Below are positions 1 through 8,126 of a DNA stretch of 64,000 bases, one piece after another (position 1 is the first letter of the stretch; each line of letters opens with the position of its first letter). The stretch comes from Photobacterium sp. TY1-4 (GTDB taxonomy: Bacteria; Pseudomonadota; Gammaproteobacteria; Enterobacterales; Vibrionaceae). A model generated the notes under the pieces. It worked only from the letters and a program-made list of their open reading frames with translations. It had not been told where the DNA came from and made no database searches. A program made the translations under genes and the position numbers. The DNA lies in NCBI RefSeq assembly GCF_025398175.1, contig NZ_CP099735.1, forward strand, positions 62,001-126,000, in the 5' to 3' direction.

Positions 1-1
1 T

Positions 2-439
2 CACGTCGGGAAACAGCGCTCATTTGCCACCGCCGCGGTATTACCGACTCGAATCGAAACGGGGAGCGATTTGGTGTTGGTTGCGGAAGATAGCCCGGTG
101 AACCAGCGGGTGGCAGCGCTGTTTCTGGAAAAGGCCGGGTTTGATTTTGAACTGGTGGATAATGGCTGTGCTGCAGTGGAGGCCGTCAAACAAGGAAAGC
201 CGTATCATGCTGTGCTGATGGATTGCATGATGCCGGTGATGGATGGGTTGGCGGCGACGAAAGCCATTCGGGCATGGGAGCAGGAAGTCGGCGTGGCGCG
301 AAAATTACCGATTATTGCGGTAACAGCCAGCGTCCTGGATGAAGATATTCAGGATTGTTTTCATGCGGGAATGGATGATTATGTCGCCAAGCCGTATCGC
401 AAAGAGGTCTTGATCGAGAAACTGAAGGCGCTGAAGTAG
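2..439 (+). CDS. Hybrid sensor kinase or response regulator, C-terminal receiver domain (5' partial)
   Basis: The reading frame is open from the first bases of the window, so the gene begins upstream and only its last ~145 codons are here. They encode a complete receiver (REC) domain: acidic pair in LVAEDSPVNQ, phospho-acceptor Asp in VLMDCMMPVMDG, the Thr/Ser switch in IIAVTAS and the conserved Lys in YVAKPY. A proline/threonine linker (VLPTRIETGSD) precedes the domain and the protein ends just after it, the usual layout of the C-terminal receiver of a hybrid histidine kinase. The kinase part is not visible, so the input signal is unknown. The TTG at 71 is an internal codon, not a convincing start. 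A receiver protein with a different N-terminus is also possible. Confidence 0.85.
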   Translation, partial: HVGKQRSFATAAVLPTRIETGSDLVLVAEDSPVNQRVAALFLEKAGFDFELVDNGCAAVEAVKQGKPYHAVLMDCMMPVMDGLAATKAIRAWEQEVGVARKLPIIAVTASVLDEDIQDCFHAGMDDYVAKPYRKEVLIEKLKALK

Positions 440-490
440 GTTCGGTTTTTGATGGACAGCGGCGTTTGTACATCAATTTCGCCATTGCCT

Positions 491-508
491 TGTGCGAGAT
501 CTCTTACA
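491..508 (+). promoter_or_regulatory. Candidate GacA/VarA (UvrY-type) upstream activating box
   Basis: TGTGCG-AGATCT-CTTACA matches the GacA-family consensus TGTAAG-N6-CTTACA with the right 6-base spacer. The right arm is exact and the left arm has two changes. It lies about 170 bp upstream of the predicted start of the CsrB-type RNA, where such boxes are found in other gammaproteobacteria. The match is seen directly; binding is inferred. Confidence 0.6.
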
Positions 509-642
509 AATGTGTGGGAAATGTAAAATAACTGAATAGATAATCGCGCGAGAGTCGATATCGATTTCTATGTTTTTCAGTGATTTAAGCTTTTTATTGG
601 TTATTTTATAAAATATTTCTGAGAAATTGTGATCTACGCACA

Positions 643-670
643 TTGTATCAAATGAAAATTAACGTAATCT
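643..670 (+). promoter_or_regulatory. Predicted promoter of the CsrB-type RNA
   Basis: TTGTAT (643-648), a 16-base spacer and TAATCT (665-670) form a plausible sigma-70 promoter. It would start transcription near 678, at GTCGGAAGGA, where the dense run of GGA motifs begins. The surrounding sequence is AT-rich. Confidence 0.5.
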
Positions 671-677
671 TAACGCC

Positions 678-1066
678 GTCGGAAGGAACTGACGGAACGG
701 AACAGGAACAACGCCAAGGATTCTGGCAACCTCAGGAAGAGGACGGTGAATCAGGATGATTTATCGACAGGGACTGTGAAGGGAACCTCGGATGGAACCG
801 AGAAGGCAAATAGGATATTTGCCGGTCAGGAAGACGAAAGGACCGCTTCAGGATGAAGTCAGGGACACCTCCAGGAAGGAGAAGAGAGTCGAAACAGGAC
901 GTATCGACGGGTCAGGGTAAGACCGAAGGACATCTCTGGGATAGAGACAAAGGGAACCGCTGAAGGAATCAGCTGAATCAAGGAATGATGCAGGGAGCAC
1001 TAACGTAGCTGGATTGCTGCATGTAAGACCTAAGGGCGCGACATGATGTCGCGCCCGCTCTTTTTT
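678..1066 (+). ncRNA. csrB: CsrB/RsmB-family CsrA-sequestering small RNA
   Basis: This ~390-nt stretch has no plausible coding frame but is crowded with GGA trinucleotides, close to 30 by eye. Many sit in AGGA, AGGGA or CAGGA contexts, several within small self-complementary loops. That is the hallmark of CsrB-family RNAs, which bind many CsrA dimers through GGA loops and so release CsrA-repressed mRNAs. It ends in a strong intrinsic terminator: GGGCGCGAC paired with GTCGCGCCC, then a T-run. A promoter and a GacA/VarA-like box lie upstream, fitting control by the VarS/VarA (BarA/UvrY) system. Vibrionaceae often carry several CsrB copies; this is one. The 5' end is placed from the -10 box and could shift by a few bases. 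Confidence 0.9.
1034..1066 (+). terminator. Intrinsic terminator of csrB
   Basis: A perfect 9-bp stem (GGGCGCGAC/GTCGCGCCC) with a five-base loop is followed by GCTCTTTTTT. It marks the 3' end of the small RNA. The convergent MFS gene ends 30 bp further on. Confidence 0.9.
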
Positions 1067-1095
1067 CGGCGGCGCTAACCTGTTTTCCGGCGTCG

Positions 1096-2271
1096 CTAAC
1101 TTGCCAAGGCCGTATCACTACGCTTCGCACTGGCCAGCAGCATATAAATGCTGGTTGCCAGCAACACAATAAAGAAATAGTCCATCAACCCATTGGACGG
1201 GTTGGCGAGGGGCTGCTCCAGAAAACTTCCCGCACCAATCGGCCCCAGGGCAGAGCCAATGCTGTAACTGAACAGCATCACCTGGGTGGCTGCCACAATG
1301 TAGGCCGAGTCTATCTTTTCACAAGCCAGCGTGATCGCGATCGGATACAAGGCAAATGCAGACATGCCTAGCAGCGCCAGCGCGACAACTAACCAGGTGT
1401 AATTGTTGCTCAAGTAGGTGAGACCGACTGCAAACACCCCGAGCAACGACATCAGCGCCAGCAATAGGGTTTTACTCATGATCACTGAGAGTTTACCGAT
1501 AATCGGTTGAATGGCCATGCCACCCAGAACAATGGCCGCCATCAACACGCTGATTTGTTCGGCATCCAGCTGGCTTTGTCGCAGAGATAGCGGCATGAGG
1601 CCATAGATAGTCCCCATCACGATGCCGGAAACCGTGCAGCCGATAATCGCCGGCTTATTCAACCGGGTAATATCTTTCAGTGACAAGCTCAAATGTGCCT
1701 GCTGTTTTGGCGGCGACTGACGGAGCAATATGGCCGGCAGGGTGGCGGCCAGCAGTAGGCTCAGGACAGCAATGAACGGGCCAAAGCCCTGAACGCCAAT
1801 GACACCGACCCCTAGCTGGCCGACGGTTGTCCCGCCATAGAGTGACGTCATGTAGATCCCCAGCCGTTTTGCACGCTGTTTTGGACAGTCGCTGATCAGC
1901 AGCCAGGATTCGACCACCACAAAAATGCCGGCCACAGCCATACCCGCAATCAGGCGTGCCAGTAGCCAGGCATCCCGGTTGGCAAACAACGGCAATACAA
2001 TCACGGTTGAGGCCAGTAACAACAGGAAGCCGATAAAGGCCGCACGGTGACCGATTTTGCTGATGATTGGTTCAATCATCATTGAACCAATCAATAACCC
2101 AATATAATACGAACTGGCAAGCCAGCCTGCGTATTGGCTGTCAATGTTAAAGCTGGCCAATGACAGCGGAACTAAGCTCATTAAATAACCGGCGGCAATC
2201 GCAAACACGGTTAAACCGGCGACAGGGACAAAAATCCCGGATCCGGTCGCGGAAGTAGTGTTTTGGCTCAC
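1096..2271 (-). CDS. Major facilitator superfamily transporter (YcaD-like)
   Basis: A ~391-residue integral membrane protein with about 12 hydrophobic segments. It resembles the YcaD-like branch of the MFS: an early loop with EPIISKIGHR, and ARLIAGMAVAGIFVVVESWLL in the fourth to fifth segments. These carriers are secondary transporters, and the substrate cannot be told from sequence. Start: a longer frame begins at a TTG at 2286, but GGAG at 2282-2285 lies nine bases before a GTG at 2271, which fits ribosome binding better. The gene stands alone, convergent with csrB, and a long leaderless region lies upstream. Confidence 0.8.
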   Translation of the reverse strand: MSQNTTSATGSGIFVPVAGLTVFAIAAGYLMSLVPLSLASFNIDSQYAGWLASSYYIGLLIGSMMIEPIISKIGHRAAFIGFLLLLASTVIVLPLFANRDAWLLARLIAGMAVAGIFVVVESWLLISDCPKQRAKRLGIYMTSLYGGTTVGQLGVGVIGVQGFGPFIAVLSLLLAATLPAILLRQSPPKQQAHLSLSLKDITRLNKPAIIGCTVSGIVMGTIYGLMPLSLRQSQLDAEQISVLMAAIVLGGMAIQPIIGKLSVIMSKTLLLALMSLLGVFAVGLTYLSNNYTWLVVALALLGMSAFALYPIAITLACEKIDSAYIVAATQVMLFSYSIGSALGPIGAGSFLEQPLANPSNGLMDYFFIVLLATSIYMLLASAKRSDTALAS

Positions 2272-2633
2272 TACTGGAGTCTCCAAAATAAATCGTTGAT
2301 TAATAAATCTATCTTATGGTTTCGAAAAACCAGAGCTTAGGGCTGCTGTCGGGTGGACAAGCGCCTTGAAGGAAGTATTGAATAAGATAGACAGGGTAAA
2401 GCCGCACTCCCGGTTGAAGGGATCAGCCGGTATTCGATTGGGTTCAGGTGGAATATGGAGCGGATTTTAAGATTCGTAAAGTGAGAAAAACTAATGCAAA
2501 CGAGAAATTTGAGTCATCTGATATAAAATCATTTGTGTTATATCTATCGGAAAATGCTCCCTTCATGCTGTTCAGGCTCTGAAGGCAATAAAAAAACAAT
2601 GATTTGTATGTTAAATGCCTGCTTCTCAGTAGG

Positions 2634-3014
2634 TTGTCACACAGAATTGATTAGAGTTATAACAAACAAAAAATGAAGCATGAGGCAAAAGTTTTTTTGG
2701 TTGCCTGGAATTGCCGTACGCGACTGGGTCATGCCGTGCAGTTCAGAGAAGCGGGCGTAAGCCGTGTGTCCGGAATGAGTGCAGTCAATCCTTGTTTTGG
2801 TGCAGTGCGGCGTAAAGCTGCCCCTTAAGGTATTGAAATTTCGTGGCTTAAAGTTGGCATCACAGTTGCAGATAAGTTCATGACAGTATCAGGCTGGTTC
2901 AGTATTGAAGAGGGTACCAGCGGGGAATGGCTGTCGTTGCTATGGTACATAATCCTTTGTCAGTTGACATCCGGGTGCTGCGCTCTGTAGCGGGAGAACA
3001 GCACCCGTTTTTTT
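2634..3014 (+). ncRNA. Candidate small RNA of unknown family
   Basis: TTGTCA (2634-2639), an 18-base spacer and TATAAC (2658-2663) make a good sigma-70 promoter. About 345 nt downstream is an intrinsic terminator on the same strand. Neither neighbouring gene uses these signals, since both are on the minus strand. The interior is not GGA-rich, does not look like tmRNA or 6S RNA, and has no well-initiated frame. The call rests only on the promoter-terminator pair. Confidence 0.35.
2973..3014 (+). terminator. Intrinsic terminator on the plus strand
   Basis: GGGTGCTG (2973-2980) pairs with CAGCACCC (2999-3006), and the loop contains a second small stem (CGCT/AGCG). A run of seven T follows. No annotated plus-strand gene ends here, so it points to an unannotated transcript. 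Confidence 0.75.
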
Positions 3015-3083
3015 AGACAAACGTCAATGGACCCGCAGAAGGAGTTCGTTGAGCCATTGTCCCTGAGTTTCAGCCCTGGGATG

Positions 3084-4037
3084 TTAGCGTTTGTTCTTCA
3101 GATAACGCTTACGGCGTTCTTCTTTTTTCTTGGCTTTTTCTTCGGCTTTGCGCTCTTCTTCAATGGCGACGTTGATCAGCTCTTGGGTGATCATCTCCGG
3201 TCGCTCCAGGGTAATGTGGCCTAGAGTGCCGTTTCGTAACTCATTGATCAGGATTTCAGATGCTTTATGCAGATCAACCCGGCCGCCACCTTTCAGGCAG
3301 CCACGTTTGCGGCCAATTTCTTCCATCAACTCGATTTCAGTTTCCGGCAGCTCGTCGTCCAGATTGTAGCGCGCCTTAATGAGTTCAGGATAAGCGTCTT
3401 TCAGATATTCAATGGTGAAGAAAGCAACATCCATATAGTCCATTGCTGTGTCTTTGACGGCCCCGGTCGCTGCCAGGCGAAATCCGCTATGCGGGTTTTC
3501 TACCTTCGGCCATAAGATCCCCGGCGTATCCGAGAGAACAATACCGTTTTGCAGGTTGATTCGCTGCTGCTGACGGGTCACTGCAGGCTGGTTTCCGGTC
3601 ACTGCGACGGCACGGCCGGCCAGGGTATTGATGATGGTTGATTTGCCGACGTTCGGGATCCCCATAATCATGGTGCGAATCTGTTTGCCCATTTCCTCCC
3701 TGTGCGGTGCCAGCTTGCGGCAAAGCTCCATGATTTTATGGACTTCACTGACGTTTTCCGTGGTGATCGCCAGGGCTTTTACACCCTGCTCTTGCTCAAG
3801 GTGATCGATCCACAGTTGCGTCATTTCCGGATCTGCCAGATCACGCTTATTCAGAACTTTGACGACAGGTTTATTGTTTCTCTCACGAAAGCTCTTGATC
3901 AGCGGGTTCTCGCTACTGAAAGGAATACGGGCATCCAGCACTTCGATGATGACATCGATCTTCGGCAGGACTTCTTCGATTTCTTTACGGGCTTTGTGCA
4001 TGTGGCCCGGGAACCACTGGATTGCATTGCTAGACAT
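3084..4037 (-). CDS. ylqF: Ribosome biogenesis GTPase YlqF/RbgA
   Basis: A 317-residue circularly permuted GTPase. The G4 motif KVLNKRDL (~60) comes before the P-loop GIPNVGKST (~125) and the G3 motif DTPGILWP (~170), the order typical of the YlqF/RbgA/YawG group. These proteins act in late assembly of the 50S ribosomal subunit. The N-terminus IQWFPGHMHKAR is a family signature. The C-terminus is a short, very basic tail (KKKEERRKRYLKNKR) suited to rRNA contact. Length is normal for proteobacterial members. Start ATG at 4037 is preceded by a modest AGAG. It appears monocistronic. Confidence 0.95.
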   Translation of the reverse strand: MSSNAIQWFPGHMHKARKEIEEVLPKIDVIIEVLDARIPFSSENPLIKSFRERNNKPVVKVLNKRDLADPEMTQLWIDHLEQEQGVKALAITTENVSEVHKIMELCRKLAPHREEMGKQIRTMIMGIPNVGKSTIINTLAGRAVAVTGNQPAVTRQQQRINLQNGIVLSDTPGILWPKVENPHSGFRLAATGAVKDTAMDYMDVAFFTIEYLKDAYPELIKARYNLDDELPETEIELMEEIGRKRGCLKGGGRVDLHKASEILINELRNGTLGHITLERPEMITQELINVAIEEERKAEEKAKKKEERRKRYLKNKR

Positions 4038-4490
4038 TTGAAAAATAACTCTTTTTTATGGCTTGTTGCTGATGGGATGCGAAATGAGGCAAGCACACAA
4101 TCACTGACCGGGTGGTGCCTGGGGGTTTGTCAGTCAGACTTGCTCGTGAACACAGTTGTCAGTTCCATCAGGTTACCGATGAACAGGCCATTGAGACCTT
4201 GGTTTGAGAGGGAGTGTAGCGCACTCGCCCCCAGACATAAATTGGTTTCACCCTTCCTGCCGATAACTTGGTCGGTCTGCAAGAGAATGAAGTGAGATTG
4301 ACAGTTCTGCCTGCGTTATGACAGGCATGAAATATGTCTCCTCAGGAGTCAGTCGGATGCACCGTGGTTCAGATTCACTTTTGCAGGTGTTGCTGGCTTG
4401 TGATGTATTCGTAATTGTTGTTGTCTTTTGTATGACTTATTGTGCAGATCTGGTTAATATCAACAAAAGAATCAACACGTGGATATAATC
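4038..4490. other. Intergenic region between divergent ylqF and the amidohydrolase operon
   Basis: About 450 bp holding the promoters of two divergent units. Frames here run antisense to ylqF or lack ribosome sites. No hairpin terminator or recognisable operator was seen. The last 100 bp before 4491 are AT-rich. Confidence 0.6.
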
Positions 4491-5645
4491 ATGGACATAG
4501 ATATCAACAAGTACATCGAGATTAGGAAAACACTCCACCGTAATCCAGAGCTTAAGTATGAAGAATTCGATACGGCGAAATTAGTCGCTGAACATTTAAC
4601 TGACTTAGGCTATGAAGTGACCACGGGCATCGGGAAAACAGGGGTTAAAGCGGTTCTTTATACCCATCGACCGGGGCCGACGATTGCTTTTCGTGCCGAT
4701 CTGGACGCGCTACCGATTTTGGAGCTCAACGAATTTGAGCATAAATCTCAAAATACTGGAAAGATGCATGCTTGCGGCCATGATGGGCATACTGCCAGTC
4801 TGCTGTGCGCTGCGGAATCCTTAATGGCAAACAAAGATGCGTATTGCGGTAACATTGTCATTATCATGCAGCCGGCAGAAGAGGGCGGAGCTGGCGCGAA
4901 GGCCATGATTGATGACGGGGTTCTTGAGCACCCGAGAGTTGATAAGATATTTGGCTATCACAACAGGCCTGGCTTTCAGCAAGGGCTCGTCTTTGTGAAA
5001 TCGGGCTCTGCAATGGGGGGGAATACCAGTATCTCCGTTGAAATTACCGGGAAAGGGGGGCACGCAGCAATGCCTCATTTAACGCATGACCCAATCGTTG
5101 CAGGTGCAAGCTTTGTGACGCAAGTTCAAACCGTGGTGTCCAGAAAATTATCACCCCTGAACGCGGCGGCAGTGACTGTTTCAGAATTTCATTCAGGACA
5201 GGGACATAATGTCATTGGCTCAAAGGCGCAGCTCAGCTTAAGTGTACGCTCAGATACGAAAGAAACCGATGAGCTGCTGGTTCGTGAGATTGAAAAAACA
5301 CTCAAATGCGTCTGTGAGCAATTCAACTGTACTTATGAATTCACCATCCTTTTATCAATTCCGGCGTTGGTCAACCATCGACAAGAAACCACAGATGTGA
5401 TTGAAGCATGTCAGTACAGTTTTGAGAAAAACAACCTGTTAGAAATTGATTATATGCCAACGATGGGGGCAGAAGACTTCAGTTTTTATTTGTTAGAAAG
5501 ACCGGGTTGTTACTTCTTTATTGGAAATGGTGAAGATTCTGCTTATTTACACAATCCTCATTACGACTTTAATGATGAAAATATCGCCGTAGCAAGGCAA
5601 GTCTACATGGATGTAGCACAATTTTACCTAGGGAGAGAGCAGTAG
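4491..5645 (+). CDS. M20-family amidohydrolase (aminoacylase/hippurate hydrolase type)
   Basis: A 384-residue M20D metallo-amidohydrolase of the HipO/AbgA/AbgB/IAA-amino acid hydrolase kind. Metal-binding motifs are visible: ADLDALP (~70), MHACGHDGHTA (~97), PAEEGGAGA (~130), and late GAEDFSFY with YLHNPHYDF. These enzymes cleave N-acyl amino acids or p-aminobenzoyl-glutamate in the cytoplasm. The stop overlaps the start of an AbgT-family transporter by one base, so the two are translationally coupled and probably form an import-and-hydrolyse pair. The start is ATG 4491, with GTGGA just upstream; a GTG at 4479 is in frame but unlikely. The exact acyl-amino acid substrate is not determinable. 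Confidence 0.88.
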   Translation: MDIDINKYIEIRKTLHRNPELKYEEFDTAKLVAEHLTDLGYEVTTGIGKTGVKAVLYTHRPGPTIAFRADLDALPILELNEFEHKSQNTGKMHACGHDGHTASLLCAAESLMANKDAYCGNIVIIMQPAEEGGAGAKAMIDDGVLEHPRVDKIFGYHNRPGFQQGLVFVKSGSAMGGNTSISVEITGKGGHAAMPHLTHDPIVAGASFVTQVQTVVSRKLSPLNAAAVTVSEFHSGQGHNVIGSKAQLSLSVRSDTKETDELLVREIEKTLKCVCEQFNCTYEFTILLSIPALVNHRQETTDVIEACQYSFEKNNLLEIDYMPTMGAEDFSFYLLERPGCYFFIGNGEDSAYLHNPHYDFNDENIAVARQVYMDVAQFYLGREQ

Positions 5646-7189
5646 TGGAGCACGCACAACACAGGCCAGAAACAATCAAGGATAATCGCTTTTTATCGTG
5701 GGTTGAAACCACGGGGAATAAATTACCTCATCCGTTTTTATTGTTTGTCTACTTAGCCATATTTGTCATGGTGATTTCGGCGGTCTTAAATTATTTCAAT
5801 ATCAACACATACAACCCGAAAACCGCGGAAGCCTATCCGATCAAATCTTTGGTATCCGGTGACGGCATCGCTTACATGTTCACTAATTTTGTGAAAAATT
5901 TTGTGAACTTCCCACCTCTAGGCACCATCATCACGGTGATGCTGGGGATCGGTTTAGCCGAACGCGTTGGTTTACTCTCGACGTTACTAACACAAACGGT
6001 GGCGAAAGCGCCGCGTCATTTACTGACGTTTTTCGTGTTTATTGCCGGTATCTGTGGCTCGATTGCTTCCGACGCAAACTATCTCATTTTGATCCCGTTA
6101 GTTGCCATGGTATTCCATAGTGTCGGCCGTAATCCGTTAGCGGGGGCAGCAGCAGCTTATGCGGCGGCAGGAGCAGGCTTTGATGCCAGTTTGTTTATTA
6201 CGGTCGGGGACGCTCTATTTGCAGGCATTGCAACAGACGCCGCAAGAATCATCGACCCTGATGCGTATGTCAGTGCGGTAGATAACTATTACTTTGTCGC
6301 CTCTTCTGTGTTTATTCTTGCTGTTGTCGGGACGCTTATCATAGATAAAGTCGTCGAACCGCGCCTGAATAATTTACATCCGTTGTCAACAATGATCAAA
6401 GAAAGACCCACGGCTGAAGTGAATATGACGGCGGAGGAAAAAACGGGTCTCAAGCGGGTAGCATTGTTTACGCTAGGCTACCTGGCTTTTGTGATGGCGC
6501 TTGTCCTACCTGATTCCTCAGCGCTGAGGAACGCTGATGGTGGTTTGATTCCGTCTCCCTTCCTGAAAAGTCTTGTGCCATTCATGTTTTTTTACTTTCT
6601 TGGTATCGGGGTGATTTACGGGAAAGCAGTTGGTAAAATCGAAAGGGTAGAAGATATTCCGGACCTAATGGCCGAGTCTGTGAAGGCTCTGGCGACAACG
6701 CTGGTTCTATTTTTAGCCATTTCCCAGTTTATTGCTTATTTCAAATGGACCGGCATTGGGAACCTGGTTGCCTTTGAAGGCGCACATTTCTTACAGTCTG
6801 TCGGTTTCGATGGGTATGCCTTGATCATCAGTTTCATTTTGATCACCTGTATCTGTAATATTTTCATGACCAGCGGCAGTGCTCAGTTTGCGTTATTTGC
6901 CCCGATATTTATTCCGATGCTAATGCAATTAAATATTGAACCTGCATTCACACTGGCGATGTTCAGAATTGGAGATAGTTCGACGAACATTATTTCACCC
7001 ATGTCACCGTATTTCAGTGTGGCACTGGTGTATATGCAAAGCTATAAGCCTGAACTCCGTATTGGGACCTTGATGGCGACAATGCTTCCGCTCGCCATTG
7101 GTTTCCTGGTGTTCTGGACGGCGTTTTTACTGTTATGGACCGGTTTTGGCCTTGATGTTGGGCCTGGTGTGTCGATGTACATTAACTAA
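5645..7189 (+). CDS. abgT: AbgT-family transporter
   Basis: A 514-residue membrane protein of the AbgT family (p-aminobenzoyl-glutamate/drug transporter superfamily). The N-terminus (FLSWVETTGNKLPHPFLLF), GIGLAERVGLL, SIASDANYLILIPLVAMVF and FMTSGSAQFALFAPIFIPML are all family signatures. E. coli AbgT imports p-aminobenzoyl-glutamate; some relatives export sulfonamides. The start is GTG 5645 in TAGTG, overlapping the amidohydrolase stop, with GGGAGAGAG as ribosome site. Coupling to an amidohydrolase favours uptake of an aminobenzoyl or N-acyl amino acid. A hairpin terminator follows 22 bp after the stop. Confidence 0.92.
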   Translation: MEHAQHRPETIKDNRFLSWVETTGNKLPHPFLLFVYLAIFVMVISAVLNYFNINTYNPKTAEAYPIKSLVSGDGIAYMFTNFVKNFVNFPPLGTIITVMLGIGLAERVGLLSTLLTQTVAKAPRHLLTFFVFIAGICGSIASDANYLILIPLVAMVFHSVGRNPLAGAAAAYAAAGAGFDASLFITVGDALFAGIATDAARIIDPDAYVSAVDNYYFVASSVFILAVVGTLIIDKVVEPRLNNLHPLSTMIKERPTAEVNMTAEEKTGLKRVALFTLGYLAFVMALVLPDSSALRNADGGLIPSPFLKSLVPFMFFYFLGIGVIYGKAVGKIERVEDIPDLMAESVKALATTLVLFLAISQFIAYFKWTGIGNLVAFEGAHFLQSVGFDGYALIISFILITCICNIFMTSGSAQFALFAPIFIPMLMQLNIEPAFTLAMFRIGDSSTNIISPMSPYFSVALVYMQSYKPELRIGTLMATMLPLAIGFLVFWTAFLLLWTGFGLDVGPGVSMYIN

Positions 7190-7210
7190 AGAATCCGCTT
7201 CCCCAGAATC

Positions 7211-7241
7211 AAACTGCGGGCACTAAGTTTGCCCGCAGTTT
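7211..7241 (+). terminator. Hairpin terminator after abgT
   Basis: AAACTGCGGGCA (7211-7222) pairs with TGCCCGCAGTTT across a short loop. The T-run is short, so termination strength is uncertain, but it is well placed just after the operon. Confidence 0.65.
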
Positions 7242-7800
7242 CAGTCGTGCTGATAGACACCATTCGCCCCGAGGTTTATGGCACAGCTGCTATGGCCAAG
7301 CGATATATGCAGTCGTTTTTACCGTCTTCAGAAATTACCTGACTATTTGCCCTGATAGTCTCTTTCCCGTAAATCAGATGAAAATTGAGAACTGCTGCGA
7401 ATCTTTTGTTCAAAGGGGAGGAGAGTGGATATGAAAAGCAGACGATTTAACCTATGTTGGATTTATCGTTTAGTGTCGGGCAAAGGTTAGCGCGCAGAGG
7501 CAAATGCCACAATGCTCGATTGAAATCGAAAGAATTCGCGTGGAATGATCAAAGGTCGTCCCTTTGGCTCGATCACGCGTCGAATATTAAATCATGCAAG
7601 TGACTCAGTCCGAATGATGGCGTGTGATGCTGAGCAGATCTCACTGTTACAACAAAATCATGATGTCTGGACATCAATCTCATTCATAAGTTGAGGGTGG
7701 AATGTCTGGCTTTTTGCATACTTAATGTACGTATTTGCTTACTTTATGATTCAGCTTGGTTTGTGAGCATGCATCACGCTTCATTGAGCAGGAGATCACT
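7242..7800. other. Intergenic region without recognised features
   Basis: About 560 bp between the abgT terminator and a small gene. No frame with a ribosome site, no RNA family and no clear inverted repeat was recognised. The 3' part must hold the promoter of the small gene at 7801. Confidence 0.5.
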
Positions 7801-8082
7801 ATGTCTATCAGAATGGATAAACCTGTGCTGCAAACAAAAGTGGCTGCGGGAGCAACGTCGAACCCTGAGGCTTATGCGGCCTTAAATTGTAAGGTTTGTG
7901 GCGAAAAGTTGCATCTCCTGTTTTTGAACCGTGCCACGTTGGCGTTTTGCCCAGGCGCGGATTTATCTGGCTTGGAACCCATTGTGTCACGACTGAGAAA
8001 TGCTGAAACGGAAGAACGGTGTGTGGTGTCGTGCCGTCGTCGGTCCGGCGAAAATCCTTTGGAAAGCATCCGGACTGATTAA
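7801..8082 (+). CDS. Small hypothetical protein with Cys motif
   Basis: A 93-residue soluble protein not assigned to a family. CKVCG near residue 30 and FCPG about 20 residues later could form a small zinc ribbon, with further Cys (CVVSC) near the end. The start ATG 7801 has a good ribosome site (CAGGAG, spacing 6); an in-frame TTG at 7756 lacks one. The gene stands alone, convergent with the TPR-YdcF gene. It may be a lineage-restricted protein; the cysteine arrangement is the only functional hint. Confidence 0.6.
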   Translation: MSIRMDKPVLQTKVAAGATSNPEAYAALNCKVCGEKLHLLFLNRATLAFCPGADLSGLEPIVSRLRNAETEERCVVSCRRRSGENPLESIRTD

Positions 8083-8126
8083 ATGGGAGCATGAAGGATT
8101 TCTGTTCGCTTTGATTTGATAAATCG

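Larger units (their letters stand above)
2272..3083. other. Long intergenic region with a possible untranslated transcript
   Basis: Between the MFS gene and ylqF there is no gene with a credible ribosome site. A 51-codon ATG frame at 2673-2828 lacks a Shine-Dalgarno sequence. A promoter-like pair at 2634-2663 and a terminator at 2973-3014 on the plus strand bracket about 345 nt that could be a small RNA. Confidence 0.6.

Noticed and set aside
978..1169. Minus-strand 63-codon frame across the csrB 3' end
   Set aside because: It overlaps the CsrB terminator and the end of the MFS gene, and has no ribosome site.
2673..2828. 51-codon ATG frame in the MFS-ylqF gap
   Set aside because: No Shine-Dalgarno sequence and no recognisable family; kept only as part of a possible RNA.
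3702..4295. 197-codon plus-strand frame
   Set aside because: It is antisense to the N-terminal half of ylqF, which has clear GTPase motifs.
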